Origin: Sipunculus nudus
Taxonomy: Eukaryota; Annelida; Sipuncula; Golfingiida; Sipunculidae
Reading direction: 5' to 3'
DNA: 64,000 nt
NCBI GenBank assembly: GCA_026874595.1
Contig: CM049317.1
Span: forward strand, 25,882,401-25,946,400
Shown here: positions 1-10,024 of the stretch, one piece after another
How positions within the stretch are numbered: position 1 is the first letter of the stretch
Layout of the letters: each line of letters starts with the position of its first letter
Translations under genes and position numbers: made by a program
Notes under the pieces: generated by a model
Told to the model about the DNA's origin: nothing
Databases searched by the model: none
The model's input: only the letters and a program-made list of their open reading frames with translations

Positions 1-489
1 GCGCTAGGGCACAAAAGTAACATGGCAAAATACTCAAGGATTTCAAACCTGCTACAAATGACACGTTGGGATAGACCAGCTCTCTGCTATCACAGTGCTG
101 ATATCAGGACAAAGTAATCCTGTCACGGATAAGATCCAGCCGTATCTAGATCATCTCAGGACTTCAGGTTCCTTTAATATTGGACTTAGTATAAGACCAA
201 TTCGGTCAGAATAATGAGTTATAGGATTATAAAAAAGGAGATTTCATGGACTAAACAAGCATTATTCGCCCTCTTATATCAGCGTGGATATTTCAGCAAA
301 GAAACAAGTCAGAATGATACTTAATGCTAGTTTATTCATACTGTACACAAACTTAAATAGAATAATAAAGATCTCCTGCACGGCAAATGGCTCAAGGTAA
401 CCAGAACTAGAATGGTAATAATAGAACCCTCGACAGATATTCCAGCTTATGTATCAATTTTTTTCATTTTTCTAGGGGATACTACTGAG
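1..489. other. stretch with no recognisable feature
   Basis: AT-rich sequence with stops in all frames. I see no domain, terminal repeat or RNA signature. Confidence 0.5.
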
Positions 490-700
490 CCCCATAGCTC
501 GGAGAATATGAGAACGGTGACCTTATTTCAGGTTTCCTAGGAGATTTTTATGGACCTCCCTGGATGTCAAGTTAATGTATTCCAGGTCCTGCGGTAACGA
601 TTTGTGCCTGGTTAACGGATGGAGGGATAGACGGACGGACACCGGAAAAAAGAGTGATCGCTATTGCTCAGATGACATTCAGTCAGCTAAGCTGAACACT
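490..700 (+). repeat. dispersed copy of the 37.65-39.42 kb repeat
   Basis: This segment has the words GACCTTATTTCAGGTTTCC and ACCTCCCTGGATGT, then a run of GGAC units and the tail GTGATCGCTAT..CAGATGAC..CAGTCAGCTAAGCTGA. The same order closes the tandem array at 39.2-39.42 kb. One unit plus the tail is therefore dispersed about 38 kb from the array, which suggests a mobile or amplified unit with a fixed 3' end. The open frame across it is incidental. Confidence 0.75.
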
Positions 701-984
701 TTTGGAGGTATGGTTATTTTAATGTTCCCCTACCCCATAACACTCAGTTTCCTACGAAATGCTTATTATTGCACTGATATGATTTACATGACGTTCTTTC
801 ATTTTGGATAATCCTTGAACATGCATGAGCCAAAAATGTCTGAATATGTGTTATAAATCCATTTTGGATCGTAATTTCCTCATTTGATCCCTTTCAACCG
901 TACAGAGTGATGATGAGTCGCAGCTGTCTAGATTTTGACCGAGGCGAAAATTTACTGACCTAAGTTGCATATTTTATATATCAA
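701..984. other. stretch with no recognisable feature
   Basis: No coding similarity. If the older antisense element once extended this far, its downstream RT region and LTR cannot be recognised here. Confidence 0.4.
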
Positions 985-1920
985 CTACAGCCAACGAACT
1001 GATATGATTAGCACAGTTTTGCTTAAGCTAACAAACTGCCGTGACATTAACCGAAGGCGGTGATGTGTTGCATACAGTGAACAATGCGACACAGACAGAG
1101 CCTTATTTGGATTCACGAGCAGATTACTAGATAAAGTTAAATAAAAATATGCCATCACAAAAAGTACTGTCGGCTTATATAAAATTTTACCCTTGGTCAG
1201 ACTGGAAGGATTTTGGTAATCCAAACGTTGTAAAAATCTTGGTGATAGCTTTATCAACACTTTTGGCATTATTTTGCGCAATGGTATTGCCTCAGGAAAC
1301 CCGGTAGATGCGCACATAATTGTCAGCAAGTATTCATGTCCAGATTTTGTTTTTGGCAGTGGTCCAATATAGTCTATAATAATCCTACTGAATGGTTCCC
1401 TGAAAGCAGGAATAGGCCTACGTGGGGCTTTAGGAGGATTCTGGTTGGACTTGCCTACCATCAGGCATGTATGGCATGATTTACAATATTGTACAACACT
1501 TTTATTGGGGTGAGGCCAATAGAAGTGTGTAATAACTTCCTGATAAGTTTTATTCATACCTAAATGGCCAGACAAAGGAGCTTCATGTGCCATGCTTAGA
1601 ATTTCATTGCGATAGCTTTTGGGCATTACTATTTGATGTTTGATGGCCCACTCATCATCAGCACATACATCAGGTGGTCGCCATTTACGCAGGAGCACTC
1701 CATTTTTAACATAGGTTTTAACTGGGTTCTGTGACATTTCATCTTTAGAAACTGTCCTGGGAAACAAACATGAAATATCAGGGTCCTTATGCTGTTCTGA
1801 GATAAGTTCTGACCTTGAAAATGCTGTATCTTGTACGGGCGGGTCGTTAGACGAGTCACTAGTGACTCCCAGAGTGTTATTAACTGGACCATTTTCCTCA
1901 TGTGTGTTTTTCTTGGCCAT
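985..1920 (-). pseudogene. integrase fragment of the older element
   Basis: An open frame encodes the HHCC zinc-binding part of a retroviral-type integrase (H..P..GHLG, then C-K-S-C-H-T-C) followed by the start of the catalytic core. The first core aspartate is present in I-I-D-Y-I-G-P-L, and L-L-T-I-M-C follows. Near residue 225 the frame is lost: the second-aspartate motif S-D-Q-G can be read only in a neighbouring frame and is followed by a stop. The last 80 or so residues show no integrase similarity, so the catalytic glutamate is absent. Not functional. Confidence 0.85.
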
Positions 1921-1929
1921 AGATCTAGT

Positions 1930-2199
1930 TACAGCACATAAAAGATTTAAAAACCAGGAATTTCCTGACTTTCAGGATCAATGTCTTGATCAAGTGACGG
2001 CTTTTCTGTCACTCTTGGTTCAGGCTGTACTTTGTCACCTGCAACATCATTGCCAAGTAGCAACTGAATTCGCTTAAAGGGTAAAGTAGTTCTTATGCCC
2101 ACAATAATATTCCCAGAAATTAAATATGACTTTAAATGTGTACTGTGAAGCGGAACTGAAGTTTGCTTGTCTGAAAATTCACCATAAACAAGTGCATGC
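1930..2199 (-). pseudogene. protease C-terminus and linker of the older element
   Basis: On the minus strand the frame beginning at the edge of the 5' LTR gives P-L-H-S..L-K-S-Y-L..G-N-I-I-V-G and then L-L-L-G-N-D-V-A-G, the usual end of this protease family. The upstream half, with the D-T-G active site, lies at 8530-8740 across the inserted element, and the reading frame is in register across the junction. Confidence 0.75.
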
Positions 2200-2895
2200 T
2201 GTTGCCTGGGGACTCACCCGGACATCATAAGATGACTTTACTTGATGTTACCACCCCCGTTTCCAAGTTTATGGATCCAACCCGCTATCAGTGACTACTG
2301 ACGCGCTTTGAGAAGCATAAACACTATTCTTGGACCATTCAACACTGGTTTTGCAGAACTGACGGTGCTATCGTTTCTCTCAAGCAAACCCATAAACTTC
2401 TGCGGTTTCCACCTATCGTTGGAAGCTTATAAAACGAACTCGCCTGCAGTACGAGGCGGGACTATCTTGCTATTTTGCTACGCCACGTTACTGTTTTCCC
2501 CGGGGACCGTGACCGTAGGATCTTGGTCCTGAACTTTATTATGTAGGAGGAAGAGAGACTTTATGTTTTATGGTGCCACATGGATTAATACAGTTTTGTG
2601 TGTGCCCGAAATATGTGTTGAAGATGAACTTTAGTTTCTCATATACCGGATTCAGTTAAGTATTTCCTTGCAGTTCGTTATTTAGAGACTCAGTTTTTCT
2701 TCAGAGACTTTGTTATAAATGCGGTTATGTATTGACTATTATATAATTTGTGTACGAATGTAAATATTGCAATATATTAATATAGCACTGTTTTTGCACC
2801 AATATTTTGGTTACGTGTTCATTTGAAGAGAACGTGTCTGAGCATGTATGTCACGGTTCGAGTTGTTTGTTTGGTGTGGAAAGGCGACCGCGACG
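2200..2895 (+). repeat. 5' LTR of the inserted element
   Basis: Begins TGTTGCCTGGGGACTCACCC and matches the 3' LTR along most of its length. It contains GCCTGCAGTACGAGGCGGGA and a TATAAAACG box (about 2428), a likely promoter. The end is degraded (GACCGCGACG where the 3' LTR has GACCGTAACA). It is about 180 bases longer than the 3' LTR because of a block near 2530-2690 that the other copy lacks. Confidence 0.85.
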
Positions 2896-3059
2896 AGACC
2901 CTGTATTTCGTAATAACGGCTATATTTTGATGTGAAATTTCACAGTGATCTCTCTAACTTCTTGTACTAAATTGTACTAGTATTTTACTACTATTGAACT
3001 CTTATATTTCTTTAATTCGTATATTTCTCAGACACGTTATTTTGATACTTTGCTAAAAT
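2896..3059 (+). other. leader between 5' LTR and gag
   Basis: AT-rich leader ending at the gag ATG. I could not match a tRNA primer-binding site with confidence immediately after the LTR. Confidence 0.4.
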
Positions 3060-4292
3060 ATGGGTACGGAATTTAAACCAAATGAAATTATACCACAATT
3101 AAAAGAGAACAGGATTTTATTGTACACGTTAAAGAAAAATGAACTTGAAATTATTTCTCTACATTTAAATATTGACATCATGGATGTATACACTGTAGAG
3201 GATTCAAGAAATGTACTTAAGAAATCATTATATTGTGATGTAGAAAGTAAAGAGGAATCTGGTTTGGAGGAAAAACCTATTAAGGAACCTCTTGGGGCAA
3301 CAGCTATTGACCCTATAAGACTAGAGTTGAGAAAGTATGAACTTAAATTAAAATATGAAAAGGAAAAAGAAATTGAAACAGAAAACTCGAAATTGAAATT
3401 GAAAGAGAAATTAGATTGAAAGAACAAGAAACTCAAATTAAATTGAAAGAGTTGGAGGTACAACATCCTCAAAATAGTAGAGCAAATGGGCAGTCTGAAT
3501 TCCTATTCAGAAATTCGACAAAAAGTACCTCCCTTCAATGAAAATGAGGTGGAGCGTTATTTCAATTACTTGGAACGTGTCGCCACTTTAATGGCCTGGC
3601 CTAAAAACCAGTATACACTGTTGTTACAAAGCGTTCTGGTTGGGCGCGCCCAGGACGTATACACAGCGCTAACAGATGAACAATGCATGGATTACGACAC
3701 TGTAAAACAGGCCATTCTGAGAGTCTATGAACTAGTCCCCGAGGCGTATCGCTTAAAATTTAGGAATGCCACTGAAAGAGAAAATCAAACTCATGTTGAA
3801 TATGCTAGAGACAAGGAAAATGCATTTACTAGATGGTGTCAGTCAATGAAATTTGGTCAGGATTAAAAAAAAACTCAAACAACTAATTTTGATAGAAGAG
3901 TTCAAAAAGCATATCCGTAGAGACATTAAAATATTTTTGGATGAACATAAAGTAAGAAATGTAAACGAGGCTGGTGTCCTGGCAGATGAATTTGCCTTGA
4001 CGCACCGCCCTAGTTATACCAGTCACAGGAGGAGGTATGGTGAGAAAAGAGAGGGTAGTAAAAGCCCAAAACTTGGTCAGTGAAATGGTAGTCTATCGGG
4101 GTCACTCCGGCTCAGGTAAACCACGGTCCGATAATTGAAATTCCCAAAATAAAAGTCAATCTGACTCTCCTGCTCAAATAAAAAGGGACAACCTAGTATT
4201 GGACCCAAATATTGTACATTCTGTGAGTTCAAGGGGCATACAGAATCTGAGTGTTATAGAAAAAGGTACGGTCAAAGTAAGTCTTAACCTAA
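3060..4292 (+). pseudogene. gag, broken into several frames
   Basis: The ATG at 3060 opens about 119 residues ending in a Lys/Glu-rich coiled-coil segment (stop at 3417-3419). The coiled coil continues briefly in a neighbouring frame, the first frame resumes at 3486 with a capsid-like region (Y-F-N-Y-L-E-R..W-P..L-L-Q-S-V-L-V-G-R-A, then R-V-Y-E-L-V-P-E-A-Y-R), and a third frame takes over from about 3853. A CX2CX4HX4C zinc knuckle (C-T-F-C..G-H..E-C) lies at 4213-4254. At least three frame changes show that the gene is dead. Confidence 0.82.
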
Positions 4293-4314
4293 TGCATTAA
4301 CTGTTACGCAGTGC

Positions 4315-4880
4315 ATGAAACTGGTAAGAGAGCCCAGTAACCTAGAGACTAAAGGTGAAACACAAAGCCCTGTCCACGAGAGCTTTCAGCCCTTTGTGTC
4401 AGATGGCTTTGTTCAGCTAGAGGGTAATTATGCAAGAAAGGCCCCTTTTAAAATCTTAAGGGATACCGGGGCAACTCAAAGCCTCGTTTTAAGATCTGTT
4501 CTTCTCTTCTCTAAAGAAAGTTACACGGGGTGTTCAGTTCTAGTCCAGGGCGTTAATTCGGAAAGTTTAGAAGTTCTATTACACAGAGTGAAACTAGAAT
4601 CTGATTTAGTCTCTGAATTTGTAACTGTAGGAGTTTGTTCAAAGTTGCCAGTAGAAGGCGTTTCGTTCCTCCTGGCAACGATTTAGCTGGTTACAGAGTG
4701 TGAAAATTGTTTCCAGAATGACAAAATCGCCGAGCACTGATTAGGACACAGACCTGCTCCAGCAAGAGTTTCCGGGCGTATTTCCAGGCTGTGTAGTGAC
4801 TCGAGCGATGAGTAAAAAGGCAAATCTGAAACGAGAGAGTTCTGTACTTGGCATTCAAATGATGACGTCAGTGGCTTAAA
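4315..4880 (+). pseudogene. aspartic protease and protease-integrase linker
   Basis: The active site reads L-R-D-T-G-A-T about 50 residues into the 4315-4686 frame, and V-E-G-V-S-F-L-L marks the protease end. The family motif G-N-D-L-A-G follows only after a one-base frame change near 4672. Further on (4766-4880) another frame gives F-P-G-C-V-V-T-R-A-M-S-K-K, a linker typical of the same group just upstream of integrase. The same layout is seen in the antisense element. Confidence 0.8.
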
Positions 4881-5008
4881 GCCCGATACGCGATGTAAAA
4901 TGTTTTAAATGTAAAATCGCCCACAAATATTGCATGTGACACAAGTGGCCCACCCAGTCCAAAGGACTCAACTAAAAATGTAGTAATGTAGTACAGGGCA
5001 AACAGACC

Positions 5009-6217
5009 ATGAATCTCCAAGGGAGTACGAACGGCGTGAAATCGCCAGATCAAAATGGGCATGAACAGTTAAAGAAGGATAGGAGTGTAAAGAATGTAGA
5101 AGTTAGCATGAGAACTGATGATATGATCGAAATGCAAAAGAAAGATCCTCACATTGCCTCCCTTAGAGAAAATGCATTGACTAAAGAGGAAGCAGATAAA
5201 GTTACTACTTGTTTCAACTTACAGAATAATGTACTAGTTAGAAAATATAGACCTCCTACCATACCAGCGGACGAAACGTGGAAAACTCTTTATCAAATTG
5301 TAGTTCCCCCCGAGTATCGCTAAGAAATCTTAAAACTTGCGCATGATCATCCTTTAGCAGGACATTTGGGTGTCATGAAAACCAAACACAAAATTCTCCA
5401 ACACTTCTATTGGCCCAAGTTAAAACGAGACGTGGCGAGATACTGTAAAACTTGTCATGTGTGTCAGATGATTGGAAAACCATCCCACCAAATTAGTCCT
5501 GCGCCACTCTCGCCCATATGATGCGTTTGAATCAGTACTACTTGTCTGTGTAGGACCGCTAAGAAAAACTAAACATGACAATGAATATATTCTAACAATC
5601 ATGTGTACTTAAAAATCTATTTCTAGAACCTAATCCTCTTAGAACCATATTTACAAAGAAAGTTATTGAAGCTCTGGTTAAATTGTTTATTACTTTTGGC
5701 TTACCAAGAACAATACAAACGGATCAAGGTTCAAATTTCATGTCAAATATATTTTCCCAGGTTATGGCAGAGCTCGGCATAAAACATTACAAATCCAGTG
5801 CCTACCATCCTTGAATCAGTGTATGGGCACTGTGTAAGAGGCCCCCTGGCGGTGTTAAAAGACACTTGGATGGAAAAGAGTAGTCAAAGTAGCTTGTTAA
5901 ATATGTTCAGGAATTCAAGGAGAAATTAAGTAGGGCAAAAGAAATCGCCCAAGAACATTTAAAGAATGCCCAAAACAAAATGAAAGTATGGTTTGACAAA
6001 AAGACTACAAAAAGAGAATTTAAACCTGGTGATAAAGTTCTGCTTTTATTCCCAATTCCAGGACAGCCCCTGCCAAGCAAAATACTCTGACCATACAAAG
6101 TTGTTGCGAAGAAATCAAATTTGAATTATGTGATTGATACTCCTGATCGTAGAAAGTCGCAACAACTTTGTCATATAAATATGTTGAAAGAATATCATGC
6201 CAGATCAGCGGAAACAT
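5009..6217 (+). pseudogene. integrase located upstream of RT
   Basis: The zinc-binding segment H..P-L-A-G-H-L-G ending C-K-T-C-H-V-C lies at about 5336-5470, after a stop at 5321-5323. The core follows with V-C-V-G-P-L, where the first catalytic Asp is replaced by Val. The second Asp is intact in I-Q-T-D-Q-G-S-N-F (about 5710-5740). The segment that should hold the catalytic Glu is scrambled after a stop near 5812. A C-terminal part (F-K-P-G-D-K-V-L-L-L, P-Y-K-V-V, ending H-I-N-M-L-K-E-Y) runs to about 6200. Confidence 0.87.
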
Positions 6218-6228
6218 CTCAATCTAGT

Positions 6229-6242
6229 CCCCCCCCCCCCCA
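6229..6242 (+). repeat. poly-C tract
   Basis: A run of C residues just after the integrase C-terminus. It could be slippage or a sequencing artefact and contributes to loss of frame. Confidence 0.7.
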
Positions 6243-6399
6243 ACCGATTTGGTACTCATTAAAGAAACTGAAAAGAATGCCGAGGATGTTCTCATGAAGA
6301 AAACTGAACATCCTGTAAAACTGAACAACTCTGATATTTATAATAATTTAGTTCAGAAATTGTCACATTTGGATTTCGATCAGTTATCAGAATTGAAGG

Positions 6400-7310
6400 A
6401 ATCCTGTTAAATCATGACTCTTTATTTCCTGATGTCCCCAGTAGAACTAATGTAATACAGCATGATGTAGACGTAGGAGATGCTTCCCCTATTATACAGG
6501 CACCATATACAGCTGGTCCCCAAAAGTTACAAGCCAAAAAGAATGAAATCAAGTATATGATAGAAAATGATATTATTGAAAACAGCAGTAGTGCCTAAGT
6601 TTCCCATGTTTGTTGGTAAAGAAGCCTGATATGACCTATAAATTTTGTAGAGATTATCGAAAGGTTAACACTGTAACAAAAACAGATACTTAGCTTTTGC
6701 CTAGGGTGGAAGATTGTATTGATAGGTTTGGATCTGCTACGTATCTTAGCAAGTTACATTTGCTTAAAGGTTATTGGCAGGTACCTCTTACCAAACGGGC
6801 TAAGCAAATATCTGTGTTTGTAACGCCAAACGGTTTAGTTCCAGAGTTATGCCCTTCGGAATGAAAAATGCGCCTGCCTGCTTCATGAGACTTATGAATA
6901 GTGTATTATCTCGCTTAGATAACTGTACTTGCTATAGTGATGATGTTGTTGTATACAATCACATATGGGAAGGTCATAAACAAAGTTTGGTAGAACTCTT
7001 TGAGAGACTGAAAAAAGCTGGATTTGGTAGAACTCTTTGAGAGACTGAAAAAAGCTGGATTGACAGCTCTTGCCAAGAGTGATTTTTGTCGTGCAACTGT
7101 AACATATTTAGGGCACGAAGTAGTTCAAGGTTGTGTAAAACCAGTAAAGTATCTGCTATTGTAGAATGTCCAGTTCCTACTAATCGTAAGGAACTAATGA
7201 GATTCCTAGGAATGAGTGGGTATTACAGGAATTTTTGTCAGAAATTTGTAAAAGTTGTAAATCCATTAACGGATCTGTTGAAAAAGAACAAAGAAATCCC
7301 ATTGGAATAA
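6400..7310 (+). pseudogene. reverse transcriptase, degenerate
   Basis: Frames switch repeatedly, but the RT motifs are in order: L-F-P-D-V-P-S near 6420; K-L-H-L-L-K-G-Y-W-Q-V-P-L near 6755, where the first catalytic Asp is His; P-F-G-M-K-N-A-P-A-C-F at about 6850; Y-S-D-D-V-V-V near 6935; and F-L-G-M-S-G-Y-Y-R-N-F near 7205. Several stops occur between them. A 37-bp duplication at 6986-7059 also shifts the frame. Confidence 0.87.
6986..7059 (+). repeat. exact 37-bp tandem duplication inside RT
   Basis: Bases 6986-7022 recur without change at 7023-7059. Since 37 is not a multiple of three, it breaks the RT frame just after the catalytic D-D motif. The identity of the two units suggests that it is recent compared with the other damage. 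Confidence 0.92.
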
Positions 7311-7766
7311 AACTGTCAAAATGCTTTTAAAAGAGCCACAGCTATATTACAAAGTGCATCAGTGTTACAATCTCCAAAGTTTGATAAACCGTTTTCACTC
7401 ATGACGGATGCCAGCGACTGAGGTGTAGGCGCTGTGCTCATTCAAGACGATGACTTTAACATAAGTCATCCGGTTTGCTACTATTCAAAGAAATTGTTTC
7501 CTCATCAAATGAATTATTCTACTATTGAAAATGAAACTCTGTAACTATTGATGACGTCACAGCACTTTGAAGTGTATTTGGGCTCTACGCCTTACAATAT
7601 AACTGTCTATACTGATCATAATCCAATGACATTTCTTCACAAGATGAAGAATAATAATTAGAGATTAATGAGATGGAGTCTAGCCCTGTCAGAGTTTAAC
7701 CTAGTTATCAAACACATCAAGGGCTCTGATAACAAAATCGCTGATACGTTATCCAGACGTCATTAA
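7311..7766 (+). pseudogene. RNase H domain and end of pol
   Basis: Continuous similarity in one frame interrupted by stops: T-D-A-S-D..G-V-G-A-V-L, Y-Y-S-K-K-L, Y-S-T-I-E-N-E-T-L, V-Y-T-D-H-N-P-M-T-F-L, ending D-N-K-I-A-D-T-L-S-R with the natural stop at 7764-7766. Pol thus ends with RNase H and nothing further is coded before the 3' LTR. Confidence 0.85.
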
Positions 7767-8000
7767 TTTTGATCTGATGATTGACTCTTGTTATAGCCTC
7801 GGAAATGTTATGTCCTTTTGAAGAGCTGTATAACATATATTTCATGTATTAAGATATTGATGATTATTATTTTATAATAAATATTGAATGATACTATTTG
7901 TAATGATGATTAAAAATAGTCTATAAGATGTCAAATTACTTATATGCTCGTGATACGTGATACAGTGCTAATGCTTTGCTCTCCTTACCTTCTGTCTTTT

Positions 8001-8011
8001 AAGGGCGGCGG
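8001..8011 (+). promoter_or_regulatory. polypurine tract (plus-strand primer)
   Basis: AAGGGCGGCGG directly abuts the TG at 8012 that starts the 3' LTR, the expected position for priming plus-strand synthesis. It is interrupted by two C residues. Confidence 0.65.
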
Positions 8012-8524
8012 TGTTGCCTGGGGTCTCACCCGGACATCATAAGATGACGCCACGAAATGATGTAACCACCCCTGTTTCCATGTTTATGGATCCACCCCGC
8101 TATCAGTGAATACACTATACTGGGACCATTCAGTCATGGTTTTGCAGAAGTGACGGCGCTATCGTTTCTCTCAAGCAAAACCACAAACTTCTGCGGTTTC
8201 CACCTTTTGTTGGAAGCCTATAAAACGAACTCGCCTGCAGTATGAAGCGGGACTATCGATTTTGCTACGCCACGTTTCTGTTTTCCCCGGGGACCGTGAC
8301 TGTTGGCTATTGGTCCCCAAGCCCACGGGAAGCCTTTGTTATAAATTGCGTTATGTATTGACTATTATATTATTTGTGTGCGAATGTAAATATTGTAATA
8401 AATTTATATAGCACTGATTTTCACCCATATTTTGGTTACGTGTTCATTTGAAGAGATCGTGTTTGAGCATGTATGTTACGGTTCGGCCTGAGTTTTTTGT
8501 TTGGTGTGAAAAGGGACCGTAACA
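8012..8524 (+). repeat. 3' LTR of the inserted element
   Basis: Begins TGTTGCCTGGGG and ends GACCGTAACA, so the ends form a short imperfect inverted repeat (TGTT..AACA). It aligns with 2200-2895 except for an internal gap. The TATAAAACG box is retained (about 8220). Confidence 0.88.
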
Positions 8525-8528
8525 ATGT
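8525..8528 (+). repeat. likely target-site duplication (with 2196-2199)
   Basis: ATGT follows the 3' LTR and ATGC precedes the 5' LTR. Removing one copy together with the element leaves the antisense protease frame in register, which supports these as the insertion edges even though one base differs. Confidence 0.6.
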
Positions 8529-8529
8529 G

Positions 8530-9049
8530 CATGAGTAAAAGACCTATTAGAAAATGGCAAAGTGTTTGTTAACATGAGAGTTTGGCCAGAACCAGTGTCC
8601 CACAAAATTCTAACAGGGGAAGAATCTGAAAAATCACTTGAAAGTGATACAAAACCAGCATGTATGAATGGCTCAAATAACTCCATTTCAGAGTCAGGAG
8701 AGGAATTTACTTCCTCAGCTTCATTGACAGTGTCAGTCATAAACTCTTTTTCAGAGTCATTAAAGAAATCTACATCCTTTTTACAATCAAAATCCTAATG
8801 GGAGTCAACAGAGGAATTTTCCTCAGCAGAAACAAACTTCTCTTTGTCATAAGAGAACCTGGTCTCCTTTGAAATACTCTCGCAAGAGTCATAAAAGGAC
8901 TTAGCCTTATTAAGGGAATACTCCTCGCAGTCTTGAAAGGACCTAGCCTCATTACATTCCTCGCAGGAATCAACTGAGGTTTTTACCCCACAAGCTACGG
9001 ATTCTTCCTTGGATTCAGACGGCACTTCGGCCTCCGTAGCATCAACCTA
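8530..9049 (-). pseudogene. gag-protease linker and protease N-half of the older element
   Basis: An acidic Ser/Glu/Asp-rich linker (C-E-E-C-N-E-A-R, then many E-S/D-S pairs) is interrupted by TAG at 8796-8798. It passes into F-I-H-A-G-F-V-S-L and the protease active site L-W-D-T-G-S-G. The open frame ends artificially in the LTR of the inserted element. The linker is longer and more acidic than that of the inserted copy. Confidence 0.78.
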
Positions 9050-9189
9050 TTAATAAGAGTCAATAAAGGAGTTGTACCTCTTATTTACATGAAAAGAGCC
9101 TGGCTCTTGTACTATGCTTTGCATAGATTTTGAAACAAAACCAGAAGGTTTGCTATTTGGTTTATTCGTAAGTTTCCAGCAGTCAGATA

Positions 9190-9297
9190 TTAGATGACCT
9201 TGTGTTGTCCCGAACGCAACAACTGTTCCTTTGTAAACTGTTCAAGTTGATCAGGGTCGGGATCGTCAACAAATGTCGCAGGTATAAAATCTGCCAT
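9190..9297 (-). pseudogene. gag N-terminus of the older element
   Basis: The ATG at 9297 opens M-A-D-F-I-P..D-D-P-D-P-D-Q-L-E-Q-F, in the style of this group's gag start, and stops at TAA 9192-9190. In the next frame a zinc-knuckle remnant (G-H-L-I-S-D-C-W) follows at once, so the whole capsid region between them has been deleted. Confidence 0.6.
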
Positions 9298-9466
9298 GTT
9301 AAGATATTACAACAATAACAGAAAACCACTGAGGTAAATCCTGTGAACAATGTATTGTAAACAATATGTAATCTTGTAAAGATTGTATGATAAAACAATG
9401 TGTCCAGGTCAAGGCCTAATAAATTTTCAAAACTATTAAGCATCACGGACGGACCCCTAATTTTTA

Positions 9467-9480
9467 TGTTACGGAACCTA
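9467..9480 (-). repeat. inner end of the older element's 5' LTR
   Basis: The minus strand reads GGTTCCGTAACA, matching the LTR end GGGACCGTAACA of the inserted element, about 170 bases ahead of the gag ATG. The outer end of this LTR, further right, could not be placed. Confidence 0.5.
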
Positions 9481-10024
9481 ATATCAATAGATCACGTAGG
9501 CGTGATGAACATAAATTTTGTAATAGAGAAAGAAAAAAAATAGATTCTGTATAATTTAAACTGGATTAAACATGAATATATGTGTATTTAGCGGAAATTG
9601 CATGTTTATCAATACATTAATATTTAAACAAAAAGAAATTTTAAAACCTGGAATAACTTGATCAATATTCATATGAAAGGTACATGTTCATATAACAAAA
9701 ACAAATATACATTTCCTTCTTGAATATCTTTCCAAATCAAAAAGGAATAACGTGTATAAATAATCGACAAGGACGTTCAACTTAAGGGATTCGGGATCGA
9801 GGGTTAAGTGTTATATATGTCATTTTCTATCATTATTGTGTCCCGTTCTGGAATATTTACTTTGTTTTTGTCATTTGGTTTGTTTGGCATTGAGTATATG
9901 TAGTCCTGCGCACTAGAGCGCTTGACTATATCAGAATTGAAGATTTGATTATGTTCCGTGGCTGCTGAATAAGAAGCTTCGGGATTGCTGGTTTCTGTTT
10001 CTTTGGAGACATCCTTAGTTTCGT
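9481..10024. other. likely LTR remainder, then gene A 3' flank
   Basis: AT-rich and non-coding. It probably contains the rest of the older element's LTR and the 3' untranslated region of gene A. No clear outer LTR end is seen. Confidence 0.4.

Larger units (their letters stand above)
2200..8524 (+). mobile_element. Ty3/gypsy element with Gmr1-like domain order, degenerate
   Basis: LTRs at 2200-2895 and 8012-8524 bound an interior that reads gag, zinc knuckle, protease, integrase, reverse transcriptase, RNase H. Integrase upstream of RT is the hallmark of the Gmr1-like group within Ty3/gypsy (Goodwin and Poulter), whereas most Ty3/gypsy elements have integrase last. There are many stops and frameshifts, two catalytic aspartates are replaced, and a 37-bp tandem duplication lies inside RT. 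The copy is dead, but its length (6.3 kb) and layout are close to complete. Confidence 0.88.
985..9467 (-). mobile_element. older Gmr1-like Ty3/gypsy element, antisense, split by a second element
   Basis: Read on the minus strand, the parts follow in order: an LTR end (9467), a gag N-terminus (9297-9190), a zinc-knuckle remnant, an acidic linker, a protease with D-T-G (8740-8530), then on the other side of the inserted element the protease C-terminus (2199-1930) and integrase (1920 downward). Protease passes straight to integrase with no reverse transcriptase between, as in the inserted element. It is broken by stops, an internal gag deletion and an integrase frameshift. No downstream RT or left LTR is visible, so it is truncated near 1.1 kb. 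Confidence 0.8.

Noticed and set aside
3053-3472. Minus-strand frame rich in Phe/Ser
   Set aside because: Antisense of the Lys/Glu-rich gag coiled coil.
8562-8798. Plus-strand frame of 78 residues
   Set aside because: Antisense of the older element's linker and protease, which shows the D-T-G motif on the minus strand.
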